NCBI RefSeq assembly: GCF_013466605.1
Contig: NZ_CP059162.1
Coordinates: 5,952,001 to 6,016,000, forward strand
From: Pseudomonas chlororaphis subsp. aurantiaca
GTDB taxonomy: Bacteria; Pseudomonadota; Gammaproteobacteria; Pseudomonadales; Pseudomonadaceae
DNA length: 64,000 nucleotides
Direction: 5' to 3'
In this document: piece by piece, positions 52,054-60,104 of the stretch
How positions within the stretch are numbered: the first letter of the stretch is position 1
Layout: each line of letters begins with the position of its first letter
The notes under the pieces: generated by a model
Told to the model about the DNA's origin: nothing
What the model saw: the letters and a program-made list of their open reading frames with translations, nothing else
Databases searched by the model: none
Made by a program: the position numbers and the translations under genes

Positions 52054-53421
52054 TCATTCGAACAGCGCATCCAGCGCCTGTTCCAGACGGGTTACCGCAA
52101 TGATCCGCAAGCCCTGTGGCGGCTCTTTCGGGGCATTGCCCTTGGGCACGATGGCCCGTTTGAAGCCGTGCTTGGCCGCCTCCTTGAGGCGCTCCTGGCC
52201 GCTCGGCACCGGGCGTACTTCGCCGGACAGGCCGACTTCGCCGAACACCAGCAGATCGTGGGGCAAGGGCCGGTTGCGCAGGCTGGACATCACCGCCGCC
52301 ATCAGCGCCAGGTCGGACGCGGTTTCCAGCACCTTGACCCCGCCGACCACGTTGAGGAACACGTCCTGATCGTGGGTCGGAATGCCACCGTGGCGATGCA
52401 ACACCGCCAGCAGCATTGCCAGGCGGTTCTGGTCCAGGCCCAGGGTGACCCGCCGCGGGTTGGCCAGGTGGCTGTCATCCACCAGCGCCTGGACTTCCAC
52501 CAGCATCGGCCGGGTGCCTTCCCAGGTGGCCATGACCACGCTGCCCGGGACTTCCTCCTGGGCACGGGTGAGAAAGATCGCCGACGGGTTGGAAACCTCT
52601 TTCAGGCCGCGGTCGGTCATGCCGAACACGCCCAGCTCGTTGACCGCGCCGAAGCGGTTCTTCACCGCCCGCAGCAAGCGCAGGCGGCCGTCGGATTCAC
52701 CTTCGAAATACAGCACGGTGTCGACCATGTGCTCGAGGACCCGCGGCCCGGCCAGCGCGCCCTCTTTGGTCACGTGGCCCACCAGGAAGATCGCCGTGCC
52801 GCTCTGCTTGGCGTAGCGCACCAGCAGCGCCGCGCTTTCGCGCACCTGGGAAACACCGCCGGGGGCCGATTGCAGCTGCTCGGTGAAGATGGTCTGGATC
52901 GAGTCGATCACCATGACCTTGGGCTTCTCCTGCCGGGCCGTCGCGATGATGGTTTCGATACAGGTTTCGGTCATCACCCGCAGTTGGTCCTGGGGCAGGC
53001 CCAGGCGCCGGGCACGCATCGCCACCTGTTGCTGCGATTCTTCGCCTGTGACGTAGAGCGCCGGCATGCGGGTGGCGATGTTGCACAAGGTCTGCAGCAG
53101 AATGGTCGACTTGCCGATCCCCGGGTCGCCGCCGATCAGCACCACCGAACCGTCGACCAGGCCGCCGCCGAGCACCCGGTCCAGCTCGCCGGAAGCCGTG
53201 GAAAAACGCGGGATCTCTTCGACGCTGACCTCGGCCAGGGTCTTGATCTGCGCCTGCTGCCCGGCCCAGCCGGTGCGACCGCTGGGGGCCGCGGCGCCAC
53301 CGCTTTCCACCATGGTTTCGGTCAGGGTGTTCCAGGCTCCGCATTCGCCGCACTGGCCGGCCCATTTGGGAAAGGTTGCGCCGCACTCGGTGCAGCCGTA
53401 CATGCGCTTGGCCTTGGCCAT
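52054..53421 (-). CDS. radA: DNA repair protein RadA
   Basis: 455-residue RadA/Sms, a helicase-like factor for branch migration in recombination. The N-terminal zinc ribbon CTECGATFPKWAGQCGEC is followed by a RecA-like ATPase with Walker A GDPGIGKST, the RadA-specific KNRFG motif (VKNRFGAVNELG), and a C-terminal Lon-type domain (PLPHDLLVFGEVGLSGEVRP) without the protease dyad. Start at MAKAKRMYGC; five extra codons upstream are possible. Confidence 0.97.
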   Translation of the reverse strand: MAKAKRMYGCTECGATFPKWAGQCGECGAWNTLTETMVESGGAAAPSGRTGWAGQQAQIKTLAEVSVEEIPRFSTASGELDRVLGGGLVDGSVVLIGGDPGIGKSTILLQTLCNIATRMPALYVTGEESQQQVAMRARRLGLPQDQLRVMTETCIETIIATARQEKPKVMVIDSIQTIFTEQLQSAPGGVSQVRESAALLVRYAKQSGTAIFLVGHVTKEGALAGPRVLEHMVDTVLYFEGESDGRLRLLRAVKNRFGAVNELGVFGMTDRGLKEVSNPSAIFLTRAQEEVPGSVVMATWEGTRPMLVEVQALVDDSHLANPRRVTLGLDQNRLAMLLAVLHRHGGIPTHDQDVFLNVVGGVKVLETASDLALMAAVMSSLRNRPLPHDLLVFGEVGLSGEVRPVPSGQERLKEAAKHGFKRAIVPKGNAPKEPPQGLRIIAVTRLEQALDALFE

Positions 53422-53466
53422 CTGATCCCCCGGCAAAAACCGCGATGATAGCTCAGCTGGAGCGGA

Positions 53467-54015
53467 TCAGCGCGGCGCGGCCGTGTGGATTTCACCGTCG
53501 GCCAGACGCGTGGCGCTGTTACCCAGCGGATCTTCGGCATTCAGGTCGGCGCCCTTGGTCGCCAGGGCGTCGAGCAGCTCCACCCGCTTGAACAGCCCGG
53601 CATACATGGCCGCGGTCTGGCCGGCGCCGTTGCGCTGGTCGGGGTTGCAGTCGGTGGCCAGCAGGCGTCGGGCGATCTTCACTTCGCCCTTGAAAATGGC
53701 GCCCATCAGCGCCGTGTTGCCTCTTTTATCCTGGGCGCAGGCATCGGCACCGGCGGCCAGCAAACGCTCCACCGCCGGCCCCTGGCCGTGATACGCCGCA
53801 AGGATCAGGGCGGTGTAGCCCTTCTCGTCCTGGGTATCGAGGGAATAACCGGCCTCGATAAAGGTATTGAGCATCTCGACGTCGCCGCGACGGGCCGCAT
53901 CGAAGTAGTAACTCTGTAACTGGGCCTTGACCGCCGCCGGGTCCGTGGGCACCGGTTGCTGCGCATAAGCGCCCAGCGAGCAGGCGGCCAGCAGCAGCGA
54001 AATGAACAAGCGCAT
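53467..54015 (-). CDS. Ankyrin-repeat periplasmic protein AnkB-like
   Basis: 182-residue exported protein with signal peptide MRLFISLLLAACSLGAYA and about four ankyrin repeats (DEKGYTALILAAYHGQGPAV, KRGNTALMGAIFKGEVKIAR, NGAGQTAAMYAGLFKRVELL). It directly follows katB, as ankB follows katB in PAO1, where AnkB is needed for full KatB activity, probably as a periplasmic scaffold. A REPIN lies between the two genes here. Confidence 0.87.
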   Translation of the reverse strand: MRLFISLLLAACSLGAYAQQPVPTDPAAVKAQLQSYYFDAARRGDVEMLNTFIEAGYSLDTQDEKGYTALILAAYHGQGPAVERLLAAGADACAQDKRGNTALMGAIFKGEVKIARRLLATDCNPDQRNGAGQTAAMYAGLFKRVELLDALATKGADLNAEDPLGNSATRLADGEIHTAAPR

Positions 54016-54041
54016 GGTGCGACTCCCTTGTCTCAAAGAAT

Positions 54042-54156
54042 CTGTAGGCGCGAGGCTTGCCCGCTATAACTTCGGCCCGACGTTCGTCAGCTAGAACCCA
54101 GTCACCGGTATTGGGGCCGCTGCGCGGCCCATCGCGGGCAAGCCTCGCGCCTACAG
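54042..54156. repeat. REPIN between katB and the ankyrin gene
   Basis: Perfect 23-base inverted repeat at 54042-54064 and 54134-54156 (tips CTGTAGGCGCGAGG / CCTCGCGCCTACAG) around a 69-base centre. It may attenuate or stabilise the katB-ankB transcript. Confidence 0.9.
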
Positions 54157-54195
54157 AAGAGGAAGCGTCACGCCCGGGGCGTGACGCCGGGTGGA

Positions 54196-55737
54196 TCAAT
54201 CCGACAGCTTGGCGGCCAGGGCCTTGACCCGGGCCAGGTCGCCCTTGGCGACCTTGGTCACGCCAGTGCCGTACTCAGGGTCAGCCTTGTAGAGGAACGA
54301 CAGCATGATGTGCCTGCTCTCGTCATCGGTGGTCGCCAGGGAGCCGCCGAAGTTCTCGATCAGGTCCTGGCGCTCCTTCTGGCTCAGCGAGCGATACAGA
54401 TCGCCGGCCTGCTTGAAGTTCTGCTCGCGCTGGATCTTCGCCTGCTGGGTGTTGCCACTCAGCGCCAGCTGGCTGTAACGCGCGCTTTGCGGTTCTTCAC
54501 GCGGCATCAGGCGGCTCGGCTGGTAGTTCACCCCGGTGCTGGTGCTGCCGCTGTTCATCGCGCCGTCCTGGTTACCGTTGTTCACCGCGACTTTCGGCGC
54601 GTTGATCGGCAGTTGCAGGACGTTGGCGCCCAGGCGGTACAGCTGGGTATCGGCATAGGAGAACACCCGGCCTTGCAGCAGGCGGTCTTCCGACGGCTCG
54701 ATGCCCGGCACCAGGTTGGCCGGGGCCATGGCTACCTGCTCGGTTTCCTGGAACACGTTGGCCGGGTTGCGGTTGAGCACCATCTGCCCGACCTTGCGCT
54801 CAGGCACTCCCGGCCAGATCTTGGTGGCATCCAGTGGGTCGAAATCGAACTTGGCCAGGTCTTCCGGCTTCAGGACCTGGACATACAGGTCCCATTTCGG
54901 GAAATCGCCCTTGTTGATATGCGTAACCAGGTCATTGGTCATATGGCTGTAATCACGCCCCTGCACCTCGACCACTTGTTTGGGATCGAGGTTGTTGATG
55001 CCCTGCAAACTCTTCCAGTGAAACTTCACGTAATGCACTTCGCCCTTGGCATTGATCAACTTGTAGGCGTGCACGCCATTACCGTCCATTTCCCGGTAAC
55101 TGGCCGGAGTACCGGAATTGGAATACAGCTCGGTCAGGGTCCGGGTGGCTTCCGGAACATGGGAGAAGAAATCGAAGCGCCGGGAATCGTCATCCAGGTT
55201 GGTCCGTGGATCAGGTTTGAATGCATGAACCATGTCCGGGAATTTGATCGCATCGCGAATAAAGAAAGTCGGGAAGTTATTACCGACCAAATCCCAGTTA
55301 CCGTCGGCGGTATAGAACTTGGTGGCAAAACCGCGCGGGTCACGCAGGGTTTCCGGCGAATGATTGCCGTGCACTACCGCGGAAAAACGCACGAATACCG
55401 GCGTGACCTGGCCGGCGGCGAATACCTTGGCCTTGGTCAGGTCGCTCAGGCTGTCGGTCACGGTGAAGGAACCATGGGCACCGGTGCCACGGGCATGCAC
55501 CACCCGCTCTGGAATGCGCTCGCGATCGAAACGCTGGAGCTTCTGGATCAACTGCACATCCTGCAGCAATACCGGTCCGGTAGCGCCCGCGGTCTGCGAG
55601 TTCTGGTTATCGCCCACCGCAGCCCCGTTATCGCGGGTCAGAGTAGCGGCCTGTACGGAAAGAGAAAGCATACTGGCGGCGAGTACGCCCAATACGCGTC
55701 GTTGGGAAAAAGTCCCAAGGCCAATGATCATGGTCAT
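54196..55737 (-). CDS. katB: Periplasmic catalase KatB
   Basis: 513-residue clade-type haem catalase with a signal peptide (VLGVLAASMLSLSVQA) ahead of ATLTRDNGAAVGDNQNSQTAG. The catalytic His lies in RVVHARGTGAHG, Asn in DLVGNNFPTFFIRD, and the haem Tyr in GRVFSYADTQLYR. It is close to PAO1 KatB throughout. The first of two near ATGs is used because GAGG stands nine bases before it. PAO1 katB is peroxide-inducible through OxyR; I see no convincing OxyR box by eye. Confidence 0.95.
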   Translation of the reverse strand: MTMIIGLGTFSQRRVLGVLAASMLSLSVQAATLTRDNGAAVGDNQNSQTAGATGPVLLQDVQLIQKLQRFDRERIPERVVHARGTGAHGSFTVTDSLSDLTKAKVFAAGQVTPVFVRFSAVVHGNHSPETLRDPRGFATKFYTADGNWDLVGNNFPTFFIRDAIKFPDMVHAFKPDPRTNLDDDSRRFDFFSHVPEATRTLTELYSNSGTPASYREMDGNGVHAYKLINAKGEVHYVKFHWKSLQGINNLDPKQVVEVQGRDYSHMTNDLVTHINKGDFPKWDLYVQVLKPEDLAKFDFDPLDATKIWPGVPERKVGQMVLNRNPANVFQETEQVAMAPANLVPGIEPSEDRLLQGRVFSYADTQLYRLGANVLQLPINAPKVAVNNGNQDGAMNSGSTSTGVNYQPSRLMPREEPQSARYSQLALSGNTQQAKIQREQNFKQAGDLYRSLSQKERQDLIENFGGSLATTDDESRHIMLSFLYKADPEYGTGVTKVAKGDLARVKALAAKLSD

Positions 55738-56023
55738 GTTTTATTCCTCTGGTTTTAATCAAACGCATCCAGGTGCGTCTGTCAGAGGCTAGTGACCAAA
55801 GAGTCGAAAACTAAATAGAAAGGTCGCAACAGCCTGATTGAAAAAATGTTCTGGTATGAAAGAGCAAGCGCGGGTATTTCGCGCGCGATTGATGGCACTT
55901 TGTAAACTATTTGCCGTTAACTCGGTCGATAACTCCGAACGCTGTAATCAGTTATTGCAAGCAAGATGCTTTTGGCTGAATTACACTGCGCTCACCAACC
56001 TCATCTGTAACAAGGAATAACCT

Positions 56024-56437
56024 ATGGGCGTGCTAAGTGAGTTCAAGGCCTTCGCGGTCAAAGGTAATGTGGTCGACATGGCCGTCGGTATTATCATCGG
56101 CGCCGCATTCGGCAAGATCGTTTCGTCGTTTGTTGGTGATGTGGTGATGCCGCCAATCGGCTTGCTGATCGGTGGGGTGGACTTCAGTGATCTGGCGATC
56201 ACGCTCAAGGATGCTATCGGCGAGACACCGGCCGTGACGCTGGCCTACGGCAAATTCATCCAGAGCCTGATCGACTTCCTCATCGTTGCCTTCGCCATCT
56301 TCATGGGCGTGAAGGCGATCAACCGCCTGAAGCGCGAAGAGGCCGTGGCGCCAACCCTGCCGCCGGTCCCGACCAAGGAAGAAGAGCTGCTGGGCGAGAT
56401 CCGCGACCTGCTCAAGGCGCAGAACAACAAGCCCTGA
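56024..56437 (+). CDS. mscL: Large-conductance mechanosensitive channel MscL
   Basis: 137-residue pore-forming channel that opens on hypo-osmotic shock. [39 protein letters not shown] is the N-terminal amphipathic helix and TM1 with the gate region; TM2 is [18 protein letters not shown]; the C-terminal helix bundle ends [15 protein letters not shown]. Full length. The upstream 286 bases to katB hold no gene I can support. Confidence 0.97.
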   Translation: MGVLSEFKAFAVKGNVVDMAVGIIIGAAFGKIVSSFVGDVVMPPIGLLIGGVDFSDLAITLKDAIGETPAVTLAYGKFIQSLIDFLIVAFAIFMGVKAINRLKREEAVAPTLPPVPTKEEELLGEIRDLLKAQNNKP

Positions 56438-56457
56438 GGCTTCTGCCGCAACAAAAC

Positions 56458-56496
56458 GGCGCCGCCTGCAAGCCATGCAGGCGACGCCATTTTTTT
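56458..56496 (+). terminator. Terminator of mscL
   Basis: Long stem GGCG-CGCCTGCA / TGCAGGCG-CGCC with one mismatch, followed by ATTTTTTT. It overlaps the end of the convergent reductase gene, so it can act only for the plus strand with certainty. Confidence 0.85.
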
Positions 56497-57271
56497 ACCA
56501 GTAGTTTTCCACCGCCACCTGCCCGGGTCGCCGGGTCAGGCTCAGGTGCATGTCGCGCTGTTTGAGCAGGGCGCGGGTGTCGTCGATCATCTGCGGGTTG
56601 CCGCAGAGCATCACTCGCGAGTGCTCGGCGCTCAGAGGCACGCCAGCGACACGTTCCAGCTCGCCGCTCGCAATCAAATGGGTGATCCGCCCATTGAGGC
56701 TGCCCAGATGCTGTTCCCGGGTCACCGTGGTGATGACTTGCAGCTTGTGCGCGACTTCCGCCAGATAATCGCGCTGTTTCAGCTCGGCCAGCAATTGCTG
56801 ATAAGCCAGCTCCTTGGCTTCGCGCACGCTGTAGACCAGGATGATCCGCTCGAATTTCTCCCAGACTTCGAAGTCCTGCAGGATCGAAACAAAAGGCGCG
56901 ATCCCGGTGCCGGTGGACAGCAGCCAGAGGTCGCGGCCATCGACGAAACGGTCGAGGGTCAGATAACCGAACGCCTGGCGGTCCACCATCAGGGTATCGC
57001 CCTCCCCCAGCCGGCTCAGCTCACTGGTGAACTCGCCGCCGGGCACGACGATGGAGAAGAACTCGAGAAACTCGTCGAAAGGCGAAGACACCATGGAGTA
57101 CGCGCGCCATACCGTGCTGCCATCGGCCTTGGTCACCCCCAGGCGGGCGAATTGCCCGGCGCGAAAGCGAAAGCCCGCGTCCCGCGTGGCGCGCAGGGTA
57201 AACAGGCTGGGAGTCAGGGGCTGGACGTCGAGCAAGGTCTGACGCGTGTATTTTTCTGCACTGGCAGTCAT
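56495..57271 (-). CDS. fpr: Ferredoxin-NADP reductase Fpr
   Basis: 258-residue flavoprotein. Start MTASAEKYTRQTLLDV; a 69-codon upstream extension overlaps the divergent rlmG promoter region and is rejected. FAD motif VWRAYSMVSSPFDEF, NADP motif STGTGIAPFVSIL and the C-terminal MLCGNPQMIDD...AVENYW, the last residues being those that stack on FAD in bacterial FNR. PAO1 has this gene (PA4615) next to mscL besides its main fpr, so it may be a paralogue. Confidence 0.87.
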   Translation of the reverse strand: MTASAEKYTRQTLLDVQPLTPSLFTLRATRDAGFRFRAGQFARLGVTKADGSTVWRAYSMVSSPFDEFLEFFSIVVPGGEFTSELSRLGEGDTLMVDRQAFGYLTLDRFVDGRDLWLLSTGTGIAPFVSILQDFEVWEKFERIILVYSVREAKELAYQQLLAELKQRDYLAEVAHKLQVITTVTREQHLGSLNGRITHLIASGELERVAGVPLSAEHSRVMLCGNPQMIDDTRALLKQRDMHLSLTRRPGQVAVENYW

Positions 57272-57499
57272 GGCAGGCTCCAATAAGCGAATGCCCTTAG
57301 TGTCCCGCAAAGCGCGCGGCAGAAACACCGGCGGTTTGTAATGGCATAGAGCGCGGGCAATCGAGCGCAAAAAAACGTACCATTGGCCCCCTCTTCGGGC
57401 ACCTGCCACGTGGCCTGCGCGCCACCTGCCCGAACAGTCCAGCCCGCATCGCGCCCCTCCCGCCGGCAGGACATTCACCGATTACCAAGAGTCCGTCCC

Positions 57500-58624
57500 A
57501 TGCCCCTGCTCGAAAGCCCCTTCGCCCAGCTCGACCTGATCCGCCAGCCCGAACAACAGAACGAGCCCCTGCAAGCTTTCGACGCGGCGGACGAGTACCT
57601 GCTCAATCACCTGGCCGAACAGCAGCCGGCGGCTGATACCCGGGTGCTGGTCCTCAACGACAGCTTCGGCGCGCTGGCGGCCAGCCTGGTCGGGCGCGTG
57701 CAGGTGCGCAGCAGCGGCGATTCGTTTCTCGGCGCGCTGGCGCTGGAGAAAAACCTGGTGCGCAATGGCCAGCCATTCGACGCCGTCACAGTGGTGCCGG
57801 CCAGCGAGCCGTTGACCGGGCCGTTCGACCGCGTTCTGATCCGCGTGCCCAAGACCCTGGCCCTGCTGGAAGAACAGCTGATCCGCCTGCAAGGCCAACT
57901 GGCCCCGGGTGCCCAGGTGGTGGCGGCGGCGATGGTCAAGCACCTGCCACGGGCCGCCGGCGATCTGCTGGAGCGCTACATCGGCCCGGTGCAAGCCTCG
58001 CTGGCGGTGAAAAAAGCCCGTTTGCTGACCGCCACGCCGGAGGCGAAAACCCCGGCGGTTTCGCCCTACCCGACCCGCTACAAGCTCGACGAGCCCGCCA
58101 TCGAGCTGCTCAACCACGCCAACGTATTCTGCCGCGAAGGCCTGGACATCGGCACCCGCGCCTTCCTTCCGCACCTGCCGAAAAACCTCGGCAAGGCCCG
58201 GGTCGCGGACCTGGGTTGCGGCAACGGCGTGCTGGCCATCGCCAGCGCCCTGCACAACCCAGACGCCCACTACACCCTGGTGGACGAGTCCTTCATGGCC
58301 GTGCAATCGGCCCTGGAGAACTGGCGCGCAACCCTGGGCGAGCGCGAAGTGACCGTGCGCGCCGGCGACGGCCTGGCCGGCCAGGAGCCGCAGTCGCTGG
58401 ACGTGGTGCTGTGCAACCCGCCCTTCCACCAGCAGCAGGTGGTCGGCGACTTCCTCGCCTGGCGCATGTTCCAGCAGGCCCGCGAAGCCCTGGTGGTGGG
58501 CGGCGCGCTGTACATCGTCGGCAACCGTCACCTGGGTTATCACAGCAAGCTGGCGCGGCTGTTCCGTGGCGTCGAGCAAGTGGCCGCCACGCCCAAGTTC
58601 GTGATCCTCAAGGCGCGCAAATAA
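57500..58624 (+). CDS. rlmG: 23S rRNA m2G1835 methyltransferase RlmG
   Basis: 374-residue two-domain SAM methyltransferase. The C-terminal catalytic domain has motif I VADLGCGNGVLAIASA and the NPPFHQ (NPPF) motif for exocyclic guanine N2 methylation; the N-terminal domain is a degenerate copy of the fold. Start at MPLLESPFAQLDL. The sister enzyme RsmC has the same layout; the sequence and Pseudomonas context fit RlmG better. Followed by a REPIN. Confidence 0.88.
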   Translation: MPLLESPFAQLDLIRQPEQQNEPLQAFDAADEYLLNHLAEQQPAADTRVLVLNDSFGALAASLVGRVQVRSSGDSFLGALALEKNLVRNGQPFDAVTVVPASEPLTGPFDRVLIRVPKTLALLEEQLIRLQGQLAPGAQVVAAAMVKHLPRAAGDLLERYIGPVQASLAVKKARLLTATPEAKTPAVSPYPTRYKLDEPAIELLNHANVFCREGLDIGTRAFLPHLPKNLGKARVADLGCGNGVLAIASALHNPDAHYTLVDESFMAVQSALENWRATLGEREVTVRAGDGLAGQEPQSLDVVLCNPPFHQQQVVGDFLAWRMFQQAREALVVGGALYIVGNRHLGYHSKLARLFRGVEQVAATPKFVILKARK

Positions 58625-58634
58625 TCCCCCCTCT

Positions 58635-58736
58635 CTGTAGGAGCGAGCTTGCTCGCGATGAACGATAACGCGGTACCTCGGGTATTCCGTGCGGTTTCAT
58701 CGCGAGCAATCGAGCGTCGACCGGCTGCTCCTACAG
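58635..58736. repeat. REPIN, CTGTAGGAGC family, after rlmG
   Basis: CTGTAGGAGC...GCTCCTACAG tips with inner GCTTGCTCGCGATGAA / TTTCATCGCGAGCA arms over 102 bases. A fragment CAATCGAGCGTCGACCGG shared with 18138-18155 shows the same element remnant upstream of creA. Confidence 0.85.
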
Positions 58737-58760
58737 AAGAAAAACGTAGCAATCCCAGGC

Positions 58761-58787
58761 CAAAAAAAAAACCTCCAGAGGAGGGTT
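58761..58787 (-). terminator. Terminator of the cio operon
   Basis: On the minus strand CCTCC / GGAGG stem with short loop and about ten T residues, 49 bases after the stop of the DUF2474 gene. Confidence 0.88.
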
Positions 58788-58835
58788 ATAAAACCGTGCC
58801 GCAAGGCAACGGGATGGGATGAGCGGTGGTGAATT

Positions 58836-59006
58836 TCAGTGCGTGGTCAGGCCCGCGGCGTTCATGAACATGCGCATCAGGCTGGCGACGATAAACAGCG
58901 CCAGCACGCTGCCGACCCAAATCCCGGCAAGCCAGCCCAGGCGCTGCCAGAGCGGTTTCTTCTCGGCTTCTTCGATTTCCTGCAACGTGGGTTTACCAGC
59001 CATCAT
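58836..59006 (-). CDS. DUF2474 small subunit of the Cio oxidase
   Basis: 56-residue membrane protein read from the sequence: MMAGKPTLQEIEEAEKKPLW, then a single membrane helix (LAGIWVGSVLALFIVASLM) and a short tail ending LTTH. This is the DUF2474 type that follows cydAB/cioAB and is analogous to CydX. A start one codon later is also possible. It lies 87 bases after the cioB stop on the same strand, followed by the operon terminator. Probably stabilises or assembles the oxidase. Confidence 0.85.
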   Translation of the reverse strand: MMAGKPTLQEIEEAEKKPLWQRLGWLAGIWVGSVLALFIVASLMRMFMNAAGLTTH

Positions 59007-59093
59007 CGAATACTCCTCTCGGAATGGGGACTATGGCGTCGCCCGGGCGCCATCGCGAGCACGTCCGCTCCCGCACGGGGAGCGGCGCATTGA

Positions 59094-60101
59094 CTAGTGG
59101 TAGCCGTCTTCGTGGGTGACCTTGCCGCGGAACACGTAATAGCTCCAGAAGGTGTAACCCAGGATGAACGGGATGATGAACAGCGTGCCCACCAGCATGA
59201 AGCCCTGGCTTTGCGGCGGCGCGGCGGCATCCCAGATCGAGATCGACGGCGGCACGATGTTCGGCCACAGGCTGATGCCCAGGCCGCTGTAGCCGAGGAA
59301 GATCAGCACCAGGGTCAGCAGGAACGGCGTGTAGTGCGCGTTGCGGGCCACGGCGCGCAGCAGGCCGTACATGGTCACCAGCACCAGGATCGGCACCGGC
59401 AGGAACCAGAACAGGTTCGGCAGGGTGAACCAGCGCGAAGCGATTTCCGGGTGGGCCAGCGGCGTCCAGATACTGACAATGCCGATCACGCCCAGCAGCA
59501 CGAAGGCCAACGGCCGCGCCAGGTCATGCATCTGCTCCTGCAGCTTGCCTTCGGTCTTCATGATCAACCAGGTGCATCCGAGCAAGGCATAGGCCACCAC
59601 CAGCGCGACACCGCAGAACAGGGTGAACGGCGTGAACCAGTCCAGCGAACCGCCGGCGTACTGGCGGTCGACCACCGGCAGGCCATCGATGAAGGCCCCC
59701 AGGGCCAGGCCCTGGAAGAAGGTCGCCGCCACCGAGCCGCCGATGAAGGCCTTGTCCCAGATATGGCGCTTGGCTTCCTTGGCCTTGAAGCGGAACTCGA
59801 AGGCCACGCCGCGGAAGATCAGGCCGATGAGCATCAGGATCAGCGGCATGTACAGCGCCGAGAGCACCACCGAATAGGCCAGCGGGAAGGCGCCGAACAA
59901 CGCGGCACCGCCCAGGACCAGCCAGGTTTCGTTGCCGTCCCAGACTGGGGCGACGGTGTTCATCATCACGTCACGGTCGCGGGCGTCCTTGACGAACGGG
60001 AAGAGAATCCCGATGCCCAGGTCGAACCCGTCCATGACCACGTACATCATGATGCCGAAGATGATGATCACGGCCCAGATCAGCGGAAGATCGATACCCA
60101 T
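59094..60101 (-). CDS. cioB: Cyanide-insensitive oxidase subunit II
   Basis: 335-residue CydB-family membrane protein with about eight helices. Family N-terminus LPLIWAVIIIFGIMMYVVMDGFDLGIG, then PVWDGNETWLVLGGAALFGAFP, both diagnostic. Partner of CioA in a quinol oxidase that tolerates cyanide. The three-base gap to cioA and shared strand show an operon. Confidence 0.94.
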   Translation of the reverse strand: MGIDLPLIWAVIIIFGIMMYVVMDGFDLGIGILFPFVKDARDRDVMMNTVAPVWDGNETWLVLGGAALFGAFPLAYSVVLSALYMPLILMLIGLIFRGVAFEFRFKAKEAKRHIWDKAFIGGSVAATFFQGLALGAFIDGLPVVDRQYAGGSLDWFTPFTLFCGVALVVAYALLGCTWLIMKTEGKLQEQMHDLARPLAFVLLGVIGIVSIWTPLAHPEIASRWFTLPNLFWFLPVPILVLVTMYGLLRAVARNAHYTPFLLTLVLIFLGYSGLGISLWPNIVPPSISIWDAAAPPQSQGFMLVGTLFIIPFILGYTFWSYYVFRGKVTHEDGYH

Positions 60102-60104
60102 GAC

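Noticed and set aside
55838..56020. 60-codon frame upstream of mscL
   Set aside because: No ribosome site, no motif and AT-rich promoter-like context; the true mscL ATG is at 56024.
55738..56023. OxyR site for katB
   Set aside because: Only weak ATAG-like fragments are present and spacing does not fit the OxyR pattern.
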